From: Osmia lignaria lignaria
Taxonomy: Eukaryota; Arthropoda; Insecta; Hymenoptera; Megachilidae
Assembly: GCF_051020975.1 (NCBI RefSeq)
Contig: NC_135044.1
Coordinates: forward strand, 6,388,501 to 6,452,500
DNA length: 64,000 bases
Direction: 5' to 3'
Shown here: positions 1 through 13,300 of the stretch, piece by piece
How positions within the stretch are numbered: the stretch's first letter is position 1
How the letters are laid out: every line of letters begins with the position of its first letter
The notes under the pieces: generated by a model
What the model saw: the letters and a program-made list of their open reading frames with translations, nothing else
The model's database searches: none
Told to the model about the DNA's origin: nothing
Program-made: the position numbers and the translations under genes

Positions 1-654
1 TCTCTAAGTTCTAACGTTCTCAAAGCTGAGAGTCTTCCGAAATTTGCTGGTAGATATTCTATGTATGCATCATTTATATATAATTCTCGTAATCCAACAA
101 TATGAGTAATAGCATCTGGGAAACGTTCAAAAGGATTAACACTGATATCTATAGAACGAAGGTTTTTACATTCTTTTATACTATCTGGCAATTCTTTAAT
201 ACCTAAAAAGTTAAATACAGTGTTAATGAAATACAAACAAGTGTCTATAACAGAAATTTTCTACAAAAATAGTATAATAATCTTCTACATACTATTTTTA
301 CTGAGGTCTAAATATTCTAAATTAATTAACGATGCTATGGCGGGTGGTAACGTGGTGACTTCATTATCGCTAAGAGAAAGTACTCGCAATTCATGGCACT
401 GAAACAGTGGCCTTGGAAGATCCTTTATCTACAGTGAAATATAAGAATGTTAAGGGTGTTAACAGATACATAGAACAGTTACCAATATTCATAATTACTC
501 TGTTGGCATCCAGATACAGCTTTTCCAATGTCCTTTCATAAATGAACACATCAGGTGGTACATCGTAAAGATTACAGTGATTCAACTGTAACTCACAGAT
601 ATCTTCTTCTTGTGCTCTCAAACATGCAGTGCACTGCCACCAAGCACTACCCAT
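1..654 (-). CDS. Lap1: LAP-family leucine-rich-repeat protein (Lap1/Erbin-like), N-terminal part, runs off the left edge
   Basis: Three minus-strand exons are visible: 499-654 (start codon at 654), 293-428 and 1-202, which continues beyond the window. The phases join cleanly. The protein starts MGSAWWQCTACLR and passes into leucine-rich repeats with the signature LEKLYLDANR, then SLSDNEVTTLPPAI, NLEYLDLSKNSIKELPDS and YIEYLPANFGRLSALRTLEL. The short Cys-rich head, the repeat spacing and the YLPANFGRL block match the LAP family (Erbin, Densin, Lap1), which are membrane-associated scaffolds of epithelia and synapses, usually with 16 LRRs and sometimes a C-terminal PDZ domain. Only the first repeats are here, so the C-terminal domains cannot be judged. 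It diverges from HELLS across about 1 kb. The family is secure; choosing Lap1 over another LAP member is an inference. Confidence 0.88.
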
Positions 655-1689
655 TTCATGAATAACTATAAAGAAATGTTTTAGTTAATTTTAGTCCAAC
701 TATCTTAGTTTCCTTAAATGTTAACAGTACATAAGTTTAATGTGATTCGCATAGTATCAATAGATAGTTGATAGTTACCTATAATACTTTAAGAATGATT
801 CTTTAAGAACATCGATATATCTATGGTAAGCAAATAGATTTGTGAACTCGCTAAAGACTATCGTTCTATGGAATTTTTGAAAATCATTCGGACATTGAAA
901 CGTCAATGTTCCGTTTTTTTCGTGCTGGTTTCGTCAAAGTTATTTCTTGTCGCACCATCGCGGATACTACGATACGCGATGCAATACTGAGGGGTTCCTT
1001 CCTCAGACGGATAAGAATAATTCTCAAAACGTTTACGATGCTGTGATCTACGCTAAGTAGATGTCAAGAGATGTAGGTTATTCGATATTTCTCTTGAAGG
1101 ATTTCCCTCATGAACATATCTCACTATTTACTCGTTACACATTTTCATTTCTTGCAGAATCAGTCCAACCGATGATAAATTGCCTCGATAGAGCGATAAA
1201 GGATCTTCCTCGAAGGTGTTATAATTTGACACATTTGAGAGAATCGAACGACAATATATGTCTAACTATGGTCTACTATTTATTGAAAAACCTTCGACGA
1301 ATGAACTAATGGTCCGTTCATAATGCATCGATATTTCTCATTGTATGCAATAATTGTAGTTGAACATGCCTTTTTATTCAATTGTTTGTGTTATACATTT
1401 CATGTGTGTTCTTATGTTTTAAAGATATTAATATATTATTGTATTTAAAACTATTAATTTCATACATTTTAGGTATTTTTCTGCGGTATAGTTGTTTGTC
1501 CTTTCTATACGTTATACCTCCATTTGGCGGGATTTACTCAACACCTGATATAAACGTAAATTCTGTTGAATTTGTGTTCTTTTTTATTAAATATCGTGCT
1601 TACTTATAGCATATATAATATTTATAAAGTGAATTTATATTCATTGTTTATCGTATAAGTTTAAACGTTTTCTTATTTTCTTATTAAAC
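655..1689. promoter_or_regulatory. Divergent intergenic region between Lap1 and HELLS
   Basis: About 1 kb separates the two start codons, which point away from each other, so it should hold both promoters and 5' leaders. The stretch 900-1060 is less AT-rich than the surroundings. An 82-codon open frame at 1061-1309 has no recognisable domain and is probably chance or leader sequence. No clear TATA box stands out from the AT-rich background. Confidence 0.45.
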
Positions 1690-4600
1690 ATGGAAGATGA
1701 TAATAATACAAAAGTGAATATTTCCAAAGATACAAATTCCGTTACAGGTAAAAATTTATTTTCTATAACAATAAAATGTTGTCATAAATTAATTCATAAC
1801 AGTATTTCTATTTCCTTATGTTTTAATGTAATTAAAAATAATACAATTAAATATAATTAAATAAAAATCATACATATATCAATTATTGTTTTATTAAAAA
1901 ATAAGTTTGGAATTTTCTATGTGCATTCATGTTTTTATTATTGCTTATGAATAGACAATTCAGGAAGTATAGCAAACAAAGAGGTATTGCAAACAGATGA
2001 ATCTCCAGAGGAAAATATCCCAATAGGAAGAAAAAGAACACGTCAAGATGACTTACGTGAAAGTAAACAATTAGCAGAAGAAGATTACAATCGTGAATTA
2101 GTTGAACAGCAGTACAAAAGATTAATGCATTTGTTAAATAGAAGTAAGTTTTATGCTTCATACATTGTTGAGAAGATTAACAATAACTCTGAGAAAGAGC
2201 CTTCTAAAACCACTAAAAAAGGTCCCAAGAGAATAGCTTCTGGAGATGAAAATATACCACCTTCAGAAAATATGAGAAAGAATACTAACAGTACTGATAT
2301 ACGAAATTATATATCTAAAGATGTAAGTTCATTATCATTATGTGCTTTACATTTATTATTATCATTCTTTGTTATTAATCCACATAAGGTTGTTACAGGT
2401 AAAGAATAAAATAATTTCTGAAAAAGATAAATTGAATTTAGATGAAAAAAATATTGAAACTGAGTCAATCAATAATAGTGGAAAGAAGACAAAAGATGTT
2501 GTTGATAACAATACTCTTCAAATATCAAAATATTTCAATGGAGAATTACGAGATTATCAAAAAGAAGGATTTCACTGGCTAAAAGTTCTTTATGAAAATG
2601 GGATAAATGGAATTTTGGCTGATGAAATGGGGCTAGGAAAGACAATTCAAGTAATAGCTTTGCTCTGTCATCTCATTGAAAAACAACAGAGTGGTCCTTA
2701 TTTAATCATAACTCCTCTTTCAACTATACCAAATTGGAAAATTGAATTTGAAAGATTTGCACCAAAATTACCTGTCATTATATTTCATGGAACACGAGAT
2801 GAAAGAGCCTTATTGCAAAGAGAAATTAATCAGAAGTACAAATTTTCAGAAACGTTCAACACGCAACCAATTGTGCTTACTACTTTTGAAATACCAATAC
2901 ATGAAAAACATTTTCTTCGGTCTCAACATTGGAGATACATAATAATTGATGAAGGACATAGAATTAAAAATCACAACTGTCTCCTTATTAAGTAAGTTCA
3001 ATAAAATTGTAAAATATATACTATATTATGCCTTAAATATGCCTAATTATTATTAATTTTATTCCCATTTTCAATACAGGATTCTGAAAAATTGCAAATC
3101 TATGAATCGGCTATTGTTAACAGGCACACCATTACAAAACAATTTAGCAGAATTATGGTCGCTATTAAATTTCTTATTACCAGAAATTTTTAACGATTTA
3201 GCTGTGTTTGAATCATGGTTTGATGCAAAAGAATTTCAGGGAGACGAAGGGACAAAAAAATTTTTGCAATTAGAAAAAGAAAAACATGTATTAGCAACAT
3301 TGCGTGAAATATTACAACCATTTATGTTGAGACGTGAAAAATCAGATGTTTGTATAGATATTCCACCAAAGAAGGAAATAATCATTTACGCTCCATTTAC
3401 GAAACTCCAACATAATTTATATAAAGCGGTTTTAAGCCGTGATATATACGCATTATGTAAAGTTGAAGAGCCTCCACTTATATATATAGAAGATGATAAG
3501 AGACCTAAAAGAAGATGCGTTTTAAAAAATGTATCAAATAATGTAAATCGACATTTTAAAAAAGAAGTATCGCCAAGTTCGTTTCACGAAAGTAATGAAA
3601 GTGTAGATGATGACGGTGGGAAGCGATCAAAATCTGTACAAAATTTGTCAATATGGAAACACTTTACAAATGTTACAGAACATAATCAAAACTTCTTGCT
3701 TAACTTGACTTATCGTAATAGGTGTAAGTTATCGTTTTTTCTTTTCTTTTTTATTTGTTTTGTAAAAAGGAAGTAACATCAAATATCTTGTTATATTTGT
3801 CTTTGCTGGTGTTTCAGTGATGATGTATAAGAAAATTGTAAATCATCCGTATTTGGTTTATTATCCACTAAATCCAAATGGTTCACCAAAAATAGATGAG
3901 GATATAGTTAAATCATCTGGTAAACTTATGATATTAGATAAAATGCTTGCAAAATTAAAGGCTGAAGGGCATAAAGTATTATTGTTTTCTACCATGGTGG
4001 TAATGTTAGATCTGATAGAAGATTATCTTTCATTGCGTAATTATAAATTTGTCAGGCTAGATGGTAACGTTTCGCTCGAAAAGAGACAAGAAAACATACA
4101 AAAGTTTAATACAGACCCTGAAGTGTTTGTGTTTCTTATAACTACAAGAGCTGGTGGTGTTGGATTAAATCTTGTTGGAGCTGATACTGTTGTTATATAC
4201 GATAGCGATTGGGTATATTATTTTATATATATGTATGTTTCATAATTATTAAGAATGTAAAATAATTAAATACATTTTTAGAATCCTCAAATGGACATAC
4301 AAGCCATGGCGCGATGCCATAGAATAGGTCAAACAAAACCAGTAGTCATATATAAATTGTGTAGCAAAGGAACAATCGATGAAGCGATTATACATCGTGC
4401 AGGAGCAAAGCGTTTTCTAGAGAAAATGGTTATTTCCAAAAAAAGTGGTACAGTTAACATAAACAGTAAAGAGACATTAATGGAATTACAGAGGCTTTTA
4501 GAATCAAAAGAAATCGAAGTAGATGAATCTCGAAATGAAGGTAAATCATTCAAATAGAGTGTTTTGCATTTTATGATTTTTTATGATTTTAACACAAGTT

Positions 4601-4704
4601 CTATGTCATTAAAATAATTCATTTTTAACACAGTTTTCGCGGAAGAAGAACTTAACAAATTGCTAGATAGAAGTGATCTATACTCAAATAAAAAAGAATC
4701 TTAA
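1690..4704 (+). CDS. HELLS: Lymphoid-specific helicase HELLS/LSH/DDM1-type SNF2 chromatin remodeller
   Basis: Seven exons (1690-1747, 1955-2322, 2399-2991, 3080-3723, 3818-4212, 4282-4540, 4634-4704) give a 795-residue protein; vertebrate HELLS is about 838. In order: a charged coiled N-terminus (MEDDNNTKV start), helicase motif I DEMGLGKT near residue 217, motif II DEGH near 326 (the DEGH rather than DEAH form seen in HELLS), LLTGTPLQNN, then the C-terminal lobe with KIVNHPYLV, TRAGGVGLNL and MARCHRIGQT, ending NKLLDRSDLYSNKKES. All SNF2 ATPase motifs are intact. The family slides nucleosomes to support DNA methylation and heterochromatin. It converges on SANBR with about 525 bp between the stops. 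A possible poly(A) signal AATAAA lies at about 4963. Confidence 0.95.
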
Positions 4705-5228
4705 CGAAAAAATTAAAAAAAAAAAAAAAGAAAATTAAAAAAGTATTCTGTTAGTTGTATAAGTATTCTTAATAAGTTATTATACAATATTTATTTTTAT
4801 ATTCTTCATTGTGTCAGTATTAAGGTTTATTTAATTCTGTGGTAAAATATAAGCAAAGATCGAAAATTATTCTACATATGTAATAAGTATTTATTAGGTG
4901 TTTATATAATAATTGTAAAAATATGGTTATTTTTTATGAATGATTTCTATGAACGAAATCGTTAATAAATACTATGACAAATTTTTAAATCAGTCAAATA
5001 GAAAGAAAATTTGATTAGAGGAGACGTTACATGCTGAGCGTGAAAACTAAGCGTGAAAAGAAGCAACACAGAAAATAAACGAGGGACGAAAAAGATATTA
5101 AAAAGAATGTTACTTACGAGGGGATAATATAAGATGTTATACATCGAAATTTAGTTTTAATTATAAAAAATATTAATAAAAAAATGTAAAACAAAACATT
5201 TAATTGAAATTATTTTAATGCCATGTAC
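4705..5228. other. Convergent 3' region between HELLS (+) and SANBR (-)
   Basis: AT-rich sequence with a long A-run near 4720 and AATAAA-type hexamers on both strands (about 4963 plus; TTTATT near 4889 for the minus strand). It probably contains both 3' UTRs, which may overlap. No other gene is seen. Confidence 0.5.
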
Positions 5229-8200
5229 TTATAATTTGTTTGATTTCATACGTAGAAAATACTTTCCTGTCACATTTTTGCCTTTGTAACTCTGATTCAA
5301 TTGATCACGAAATTCTGCCTCCAATCTCATGTAAGTTCCTCCTATTATAATAACATTATCTATGATAAAAATTATATACATTTATTAAAACATAACATTT
5401 GTAATACATACCATTTAATTGTTTTTTTATTCGATTGTGTTTGTTAGATGATTTTAATAATGAAGAAGAATCGGCAGATACTCTTTTTGTCAATAATGCT
5501 ATCATTTGTGATGTTGCTCCTTCCTCAAAATCTCTCTGATTATCTTGATTGTGTCTTATATTTAAATCGCTATTCCAAAATCGATTGGTGTTTCTAAAAT
5601 TGTTTGCGTTAGTATCGAATAATTCAATTTTTCAAAATAGTAGTAAAATTATATAAATTTCTCAAATGCTTATTACCTCCATAAGTTTTGGTTTTTTAAC
5701 TTTTTCTTAATCTTATTTTTTGGTTTTGAGAAAGACCGTGCTTCAGATTCTTCGCTACAACATGATTCTTCATCGATACTACTATCTTCATAAGGTGTTA
5801 TACCATCATCTATCTCACTATCTGAGATCGAAGAAGAAGTATCAGTTGTAACAGAAACTTGTTGACGAATTTTTTGTAATGGTTTTTGTATATCCTGTAC
5901 ATGAGAGAAACGTCGGAATCCTGATCCGCTCCAGATTTTTCCTAAAATTAAAATCATTTAAATAAGACAAATACTTAGGAGTGTTAAAAAAATCCTAATT
6001 TACCTAAAAGTCCAAGTTTTTGTCGTTGTGGTGCAAGTTCTATGCCAACCCACCACATTACATCTTTACACATTAATTTTCCTGGTTGAAGAGATAAATC
6101 ACGAGCTACTAATCGGGTAATTTTTTCCGGAAAAAATAACTGTGGTGGTTCCATAGCTATTACTTCTTTATACACTGTAAATATGTTTAATATATTTACA
6201 TCCCTTTGCGTCCTGACATCTGGAGCATGTTCCTAAATAAAAAATAAATGCTAAATAAAAAATTTGACAAACGCAACATTTCATTACCATTTCTCAAACC
6301 ATGAAAATTATATAAAAATGAATATTATTTCTAAATAAAAGATGTAATTATACTTACAAATACATACCCTGTACGTGCATCCTTCATAATTTGGTAATAC
6401 TTCAAATCTATATGCTCGTTGGCTACAACATGGATATCTGCCTAAAGGGAATGGCATAGGTCGTTGCTGTTCGTTAATAAAAAATTGTGAAAATTCTGCA
6501 TGATAACAGCACCAATCAAACTGATGTATTGGAAAATATATATTACATTGTGTACAAAACAGGAAATGGCAATCACCCCATAATCTCCAATAAACTTTAC
6601 GCCATGAACGTAATTCCGTCCGAAGAGTAATAATATAATTATTTAATGACCATGTTAAATCCCTAAATAACATAGATTCAATTATATTTCAAAAAGTCAG
6701 AATTTTACATTTAAATATCATTATCATACCTTACATGATTACTAGAAATATTTCCATGAGTATCAATTTTCATAGCGCTTGGAATACATGGTACACAATT
6801 AGAAACTGATTGAATAATATTTTTACCACATTTGATACATTTAAATAATGTAGCTAAGGAACTGTAGTGCCCTTTTTTATTATCTGGCATCATTTCAGCT
6901 AGAGACATAATTAACTTACAAAACAACTTACTTTGAATTTTATCTTTTTTATCTTTTAATCCTTCTACTTCTTCATTTGTAAATTGTTCTACTAATCTAA
7001 AAGAAAATTATCAATATGTATTGTTATGAAAACTGAAAGTTATTTAATAAATGATTACCTTGTCAAAAGATTATCATCTAAACTAGATAAAACTGTTGAT
7101 GTTTTTAGTATATCAGACATGTTATCATGGCAGAACTGTAAACAATGCTCTAAAAGTGGTTCCATTTGTAAAAATGATGCAGACACCATTATTGGAATAA
7201 CATTACTAGTTTCTAAAACTGGCCATTCTGACTTTTTTATAATGTCCTTTTTAACCCATCTCATTAACCAGTCAAAAATCGTAATGTCACAATGTACAGA
7301 TATATCTATCTCTTCCAATTTTTGACCTGCCGTTACATCAGCAAAATAATGCATTTTTTGTATGAGAAGTTTCTGGGGACAGTGAAAATTTTTTTTAATA
7401 TTTTTCTCTTCATCATGGACATGAATTTCCACTTCATTTCTGTATAGAATAAACAACTATTACTTCTATTAAAAAATTATTATTAAAAATATTGATCACA
7501 TTTTGAATTATCCTTAATTTTCAATGTACTTACTCTATTAATTTCTTGTTCTGTTTACTTTTATCTTTCTCCTTATCTTTTTGTGTTATATTTGTAATTG
7601 CCCTTGCTTCAATATTATTACTTAATGAATTACTTCTTCTCACTTCAGTATTTGTGATAGATTTTTTTATTATAGGCTGTGATACAACTGGTTTTGGAAT
7701 CATATATGGTAATACTGAATCCAATAAACCTTCGTGTAAAACATCGCTTAAAGTTGTCTTCATTAATGTTACTAAAATATTTTCTGTTGTATCTATAGAT
7801 TTTGTAATTGTTGCATTTTCTATACACAATGGATTTTGTGCAGTTTGATTGCACTTCTCAAAACTAGTTGTTGAATTTTGATTGCAAGTATACGCTTGTT
7901 CATTTGAAGATGCAATACAATGCATAGAATTTTTAACATTAATATCATATGTTTCAAATAAGATTTCTTCTATTACATTAGGATTTTTATTTTTCTGCAT
8001 GACATTACTATTAGTATATTTTTCATCTGTCACATAATTTGGTGTTTCAAACCATAAATTAATTTTTGATAACTTGCTCCAATCAAGTTTGTTCTGTGCA
8101 ATTAATATTGCAGTTATACTTTCACAATTATCATTTACTTGATAAGCAACTTTCATAAATTCAAAAAACATTCCAATTGTTAACTTTGAATGTTTATAAT

Positions 8201-8555
8201 CTTGAAATTTATGAAGTATCTCTGATAAATCTGAAGCACATTCTTTTTGTTATTTTATTAGTTATTTATAAGAATAACATAATAGATATATGGAACATTA
8301 ACATTTGTTTTTAATCAAAAAAAGATATAAACATTACATGAGATCTACCATAAATAAATTATGTAACAAAAATTGCAATAAAATATAAAGAAATAAATGT
8401 GAAGGTATGTACTACATATCAAATATTGCAATCTGAAGTTGTGCAATGTAACAATTTATTAAATTGCAAATACCTTCTTTGGTTGTTGAAGCACATATTC
8501 CAAATAACTTACGCTCTTTTTTTAAAGCATCATCATCAGTTTCATTTATTTCCAT
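5229..8555 (-). CDS. SANBR: SANBR (KIAA1841) homologue, BTB-type regulator
   Basis: Nine exons: 8513-8555, 7534-8230, 7059-7439, 6730-6996, 6368-6662, 6004-6232, 5677-5941, 5412-5593 and 5229-5359, with every phase consistent; 829 residues against about 718 in human. The core matches vertebrate SANBR: VDISVHCD-type block (EEIDISVHCDITIFDWLMRW), LETSNVIPI, LEHCLQFCHDNM, a Cys-rich segment (FKCIKCGKNI, CVPCIPS), and SWRKVYWRLWG followed by CTQCNIYFPI. Pairs of cysteines suggest metal binding. The family has SANT and BTB domains and in mammals restrains class-switch recombination; with no such process in insects, its role here is unknown and probably chromatin-related. The large exon 2 is Asn/Ser/Thr-rich and low in complexity. 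The start is the only ATG in the first coding exon, MEINETDDD. Confidence 0.9.
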
Positions 8556-10344
8556 TTTTATTTTTTTTATTTTTTCTTCAATTGAAGCACCCCATTCAAT
8601 TAAACTGACAGTAAATAGTTACAAGACTGATACCGCTTTTATTCATCTTGTAATTTTAAAATAAATGTCTTTGATAATTTCGATAAAACTTAGAACTGAA
8701 TAACATTATCATAAATTCAACCATGTCATTCATGTTTGAGAACTACGATTTTGTTTATTTTTCACTTGCAAAAGATTATTTTTGCGATTATTAGATTAAT
8801 TAGGAAATTCTAGATTTAAATTTTTTCTACGTACTCGAGGTCGTAAAATCATTTGGTGGCCTCAAAAAGCCCAAAAGTTCCTTATTTTGTCAAAAAAGGG
8901 AATTTTCTATTTTGTTAGTTCTTAAGTTCCCGCCAGGTGGCGCCGTTTGTACTGTTTTCGGCGGGAAAAGATTTTTCGTAAAAACATGTTAAAATTAAGT
9001 TTTTACAATATCTCCTGTTTAGCAACTTACACAAATGACACAAATTAAACAATTACAACACTTTAATTTACAATCTAAACTCCAAAAAAAATAAGACAAT
9101 GACATTACCGACAAAGATTAATTGTAAGAGCGATGATTCATTTATTCAAAATAAGACAAATAATATTTAATTCATTTTTAGAGTTAAAATTAATAATGAA
9201 ATATTATTTTATTTATCTATTAGTATCGTTGTAAACGAATTTATATTTGGAAAAGAGATCTTTAATGAATCACACACTGTACAACAGTAACAATAAATTT
9301 TGATGAAACATAATCGGAACTGAATTATGTACTATTTATATTTGATTGATAATATTAAAAGAAAATATATATTCCAAGTACGATATAGGTTGAAATTTGT
9401 AACAGTTACATATCAAAATGATGAAAAAGCTGAAATTAATTAATTCTTATACAGGAAATGATATAAAAAAACATGTTTGTATAAGGGTAATACAAAATAG
9501 CAATGTAAATATTTTTGTACATTTGTCCTTAAAAAACAAACATAAGAAATACAAATGTGATGTTATGTGATTTATGAGATCAGTCTACATATTTTACTGA
9601 AAGTAATGTCCTTTTGTATTTCGTACAATTTACAGGTATCTTAATAAATCTAACAAATAGATCTTATTTTATTATACACAATTAAAAGCACATTTTATGC
9701 ATTAATAACGAATGTCAACGCGCGTGTCTCACAATCGAAAAACAATACATACATACAAATCATTGCGCACATAACCGTGTATAAATCTACGTATGTGCGT
9801 CGTCGTGTACCAAATATTAACATTTGTGTATTTACATAATAGAAAAGGCATAGCCCTAATTATTATTATTTTATTGTTTATATTCTTTGCAACTGCCTCA
9901 AAGATCTAATAAAATGTGTTTAGTTTCAATATTTTAACGAATTCACAAAAAGTCGTTTAAAAACATTGAAACATTTTGTTTTACAATAATTAATACTTCT
10001 TAAAAATTTTATTACGATTCAATTGCAAAAGAAATAGTTTTAACTATTTACCCCTTTATTCCAACGCCACGTAATTTTGTGTACATATAATTATAGGAAA
10101 TTAAACGTACTTTTCTTGGCATTAACGTGACTTATAGATATTTAAATCAGAGACCTATATACAAATACGTATCATCAAAAATGATGGAAAATTATTCGAA
10201 ACAAAGTTTACTATAAGCGTTTCCATATTACAATTTATAAATAATCAAAAATAGAGAATCCATTTTTATTGCGTGTTCTAAAGTCACGCTAAGCCTGTTT
10301 TATATGTAACACGTGTTATGTATATAAAATCATGTTAAAAAATT
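8556..10344. other. SANBR upstream region and probable fl(2)d 3' UTR
   Basis: The two minus-strand genes are in tandem here. The right part (about 9000-10344) lies just downstream of the fl(2)d stop and is AT-rich, with several TTTATT hexamers that would read AATAAA on the minus strand, as expected of a long 3' UTR. No open frame with a recognisable domain is present. Confidence 0.4.
8930..8944 (+). promoter_or_regulatory. CTCF-like site upstream of SANBR
   Basis: CCGCCAGGTGGCGCC contains the arthropod CTCF core AGGTGGCGC. It stands in AT-rich DNA about 375 bp upstream of the SANBR start codon and is flanked by a loose CCCGCC/GGCGGG inverted pair (8929-8969). The motif is seen; binding is inferred. 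Confidence 0.5.
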
Positions 10345-13300
10345 TTATTCTGGATCGCTTTGAAGTGTCTCACCATTGGTTAGAACTAACGCATCGTCGT
10401 CGGCTTCGTTGTAATCGAGAGAAAGGATGCTCTCTCTTCTTTTTTTCTTGTGTGTCCTTTCATCATCACTACCCGGTGCACTTTTGTCCCTTTTGGTCCT
10501 ATCCCTACCCCTCGTTGTTCTAGTTAGCACCTCTTCCCCATTAGTTTTACTGTTACTTCTATTATGACTTTTACTCCTTAATATCCTTTTATTATTTCGA
10601 TTTTCCTCGTGTTCTTCTTCCCTATCACTTAATTCCTCATTTTCAACTTTTATAATCAAAGCAGCCGAATCACTTGAGCTTTCATCATTATGATCTGCTT
10701 GATTAGGTTTCCGTTCTGTTCTTTCGGTATTTGAGAACTCGCACTGCGGTGATCGTTGCGACGATAACGGTGGAGTCCTAGCACCTTTGCACATATCACT
10801 ATCTTCCATCGATTTCGAAGTCTTTGTTTCCGAAATTGAGTTCTCCTCTGACTCCTCTTTTTTAATTGGCGGTGTGTGAGGAGATAAGCCGTTTGTTAAA
10901 TTATTTTCATTCGAATTTGCTTTCAATGCTGCATTCTCTTGTTGTAATAACGTAACCGACTCGCGAGCTTTACGCAGTTCCTGCTGTAAGAAATAAATTG
11001 TGCTCTGCATTCCTTCTACATCCTCGTCCAAGTCTTGCAAAAATTCATCTAATTCTGTAAAGAAGGTAATGGAAGAAAAATATTAACTGATCTTATTTCA
11101 TAATATAAATAGGAATAAAAAACAAAACCACAGGAATGCAAAATAATGATACCTGATTGCGATTTCTTCATTTCCTCGCTAAAACTTCTTTGAAGTGCGA
11201 GATCTCCTTCTAATTTAGCAATTCGTCCACTAGCGATCATACGACCTAGTTCTTCATTTTCTTGGTATAACAATCTACATTTCGCCATTAGTCTCTTACC
11301 GGTATTACTATAAATAAATGCAATTATACATTCAAAGATGAGTATCTACAATTTATTTTTATTATAAGACAAATTATTATCTACCTGTCTGGTGTAAACT
11401 TCCACGCGCTAAGTTCATTTTGTGTGTCTTCTAACTTGGCTTTAGTAGTGACCAGCTCCTGTCTTAATTTTTGTATTAAAATATTAACAGCTGGATCTAA
11501 CAAAGCTGATCTTAATGCGGCAGTGGACGGAGCATGAGCAGCTTTCATTTCGGCAATCTGATTCTAAAATAAACGAAAGTTACACGTTTATGTTAGAAAC
11601 TTTTTTCATCATTTTAACAGCTTGCTAATTAAAAACAAATGAAAGATTCACGTACAATATATTCTTGTAATTCTTGTTCTTTAGAAGCAAGTCTTCTCAC
11701 TAATATCTTCTCTCTGTGAGATGCTTCTGCATGTTGCTGCCTATATTTATTTTCGGATTCTCTCAATGATGCTAGCTCACCTATAAAGAAAAATTATTTC
11801 ATTTCCTCTTTTAGTTGTAACTTCATTGTTTAAAGCTGTCTATGTGCTTCGTTATTATTATTATTTTATGCACATTTTTATTGGCTTGGAAAAATATTTT
11901 TAGATACCTTTTCATTTATGCACAATATAAACTAGAAGATAATGTACCGAAACACAACTTTAAGTTCTATCAACATATACATATAATTGTAATTCAATAA
12001 TTATTATTACCACCTAATTTTTCTTAAAAAGATCACTTATTTCAGAACATCAAGTTTTCATGATATACAACTATACAAATTTTTGAGACACATAGAAAGC
12101 TTAAAACCTTAAAATATATATATATATATGTACATGTAGTATAATGGTACAGAATATTCTGTACTCTTTTCTTTATACATCATAATAGTATATTTTTGGT
12201 GAAATAAAGCATAGTGGTGAAAGTCTACTACATACTGTTTTGCCCTAAGTGTGCATAAACAAAATATGTTTTTATATGTATGTGACATTGACTGCCTGAC
12301 AATTGACATTTTTAATTAACGCATACTTTGAATTTGAAGTTGTTGCATCGTGCCATTTGTGAGATTCTCTGTGCTTCCACCGAGACCAAGAGTAGACGTT
12401 ATTTTTCTTCCATGAGAATAGACAGACTACTTGTTGCTGACACAGATGCTGTCACAAGATGACCTCCTGGCCTTATTCAACCGGGTTTGTATTTTTCAGA
12501 CTGGGTATTTGGACATCGGGAAATTTTGGTGCAGGTACAAATGCATGCATGAATTGTGTTCATAATGGGAATAAACAGGGATGGATGTCTAGGAACATAA
12601 TTAAAAGTTATTGAGTTTTATCAGACATATCTAAATATAAAGTAATATTAAAGATATGTAGACTGGGATCAGAATGATTAGGATTGGGAAAAGCAGCTGG
12701 AATTTCTGATTGTAACTGCATCAATTAAAGGTTTTCGTACTTCACCAAGACTTAGGTCACGCACCCCTGGCACAGTGTTTTGTGGGCCAAAGGATGACAT
12801 AGGGCCCCTGATTTTACTCTTCTAAGCTGTATATTCAGAGCCAGCAAGGATGTTGTATTTCATTCAATCCTCACAAAGCGGAAACTTGATATCCAATGTA
12901 CACACAAACACACACGCACTGTTTTGCTTCTGGCAGTGCGATTTACCACACTGTAGAATGATACGTGGCACACTGCACAGTCACTTACAAGCTCATATTA
13001 GAAGTAAGCTGTGTGTGTTTTTACAGTGAAAGAAATGATTCATAGTGAACACATTCAAGGAACCTTGTCATCTCTTCTTGTCACACAATATCACTTGTTT
13101 CTTTCAATATGCACTTTGCTTTAAGCATTAAGTGATTCTCAGTATCAAGAGTAGGGCAACATAACACAGGATGATAGAATTATATTGCATAATATATCAT
13201 AGATTCTCTTGAATATGTGGCATATATGACCGTCACATCACTTCTGCTCACCGAAAAGATTTCAAACACTGTACATATTGGTGTTAATTTAATTACCCGC

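Noticed and set aside
1061..1309. 82-codon plus-strand frame between Lap1 and HELLS
   Set aside because: No domain, no partner exon, and AT-driven composition. More likely promoter or leader sequence.
7546..7848. 100-codon plus-strand hydrophobic frame inside SANBR
   Set aside because: It is antisense to the large SANBR exon 2, whose frame is supported by flanking spliced exons; hydrophobicity follows from complementing A-rich codons.
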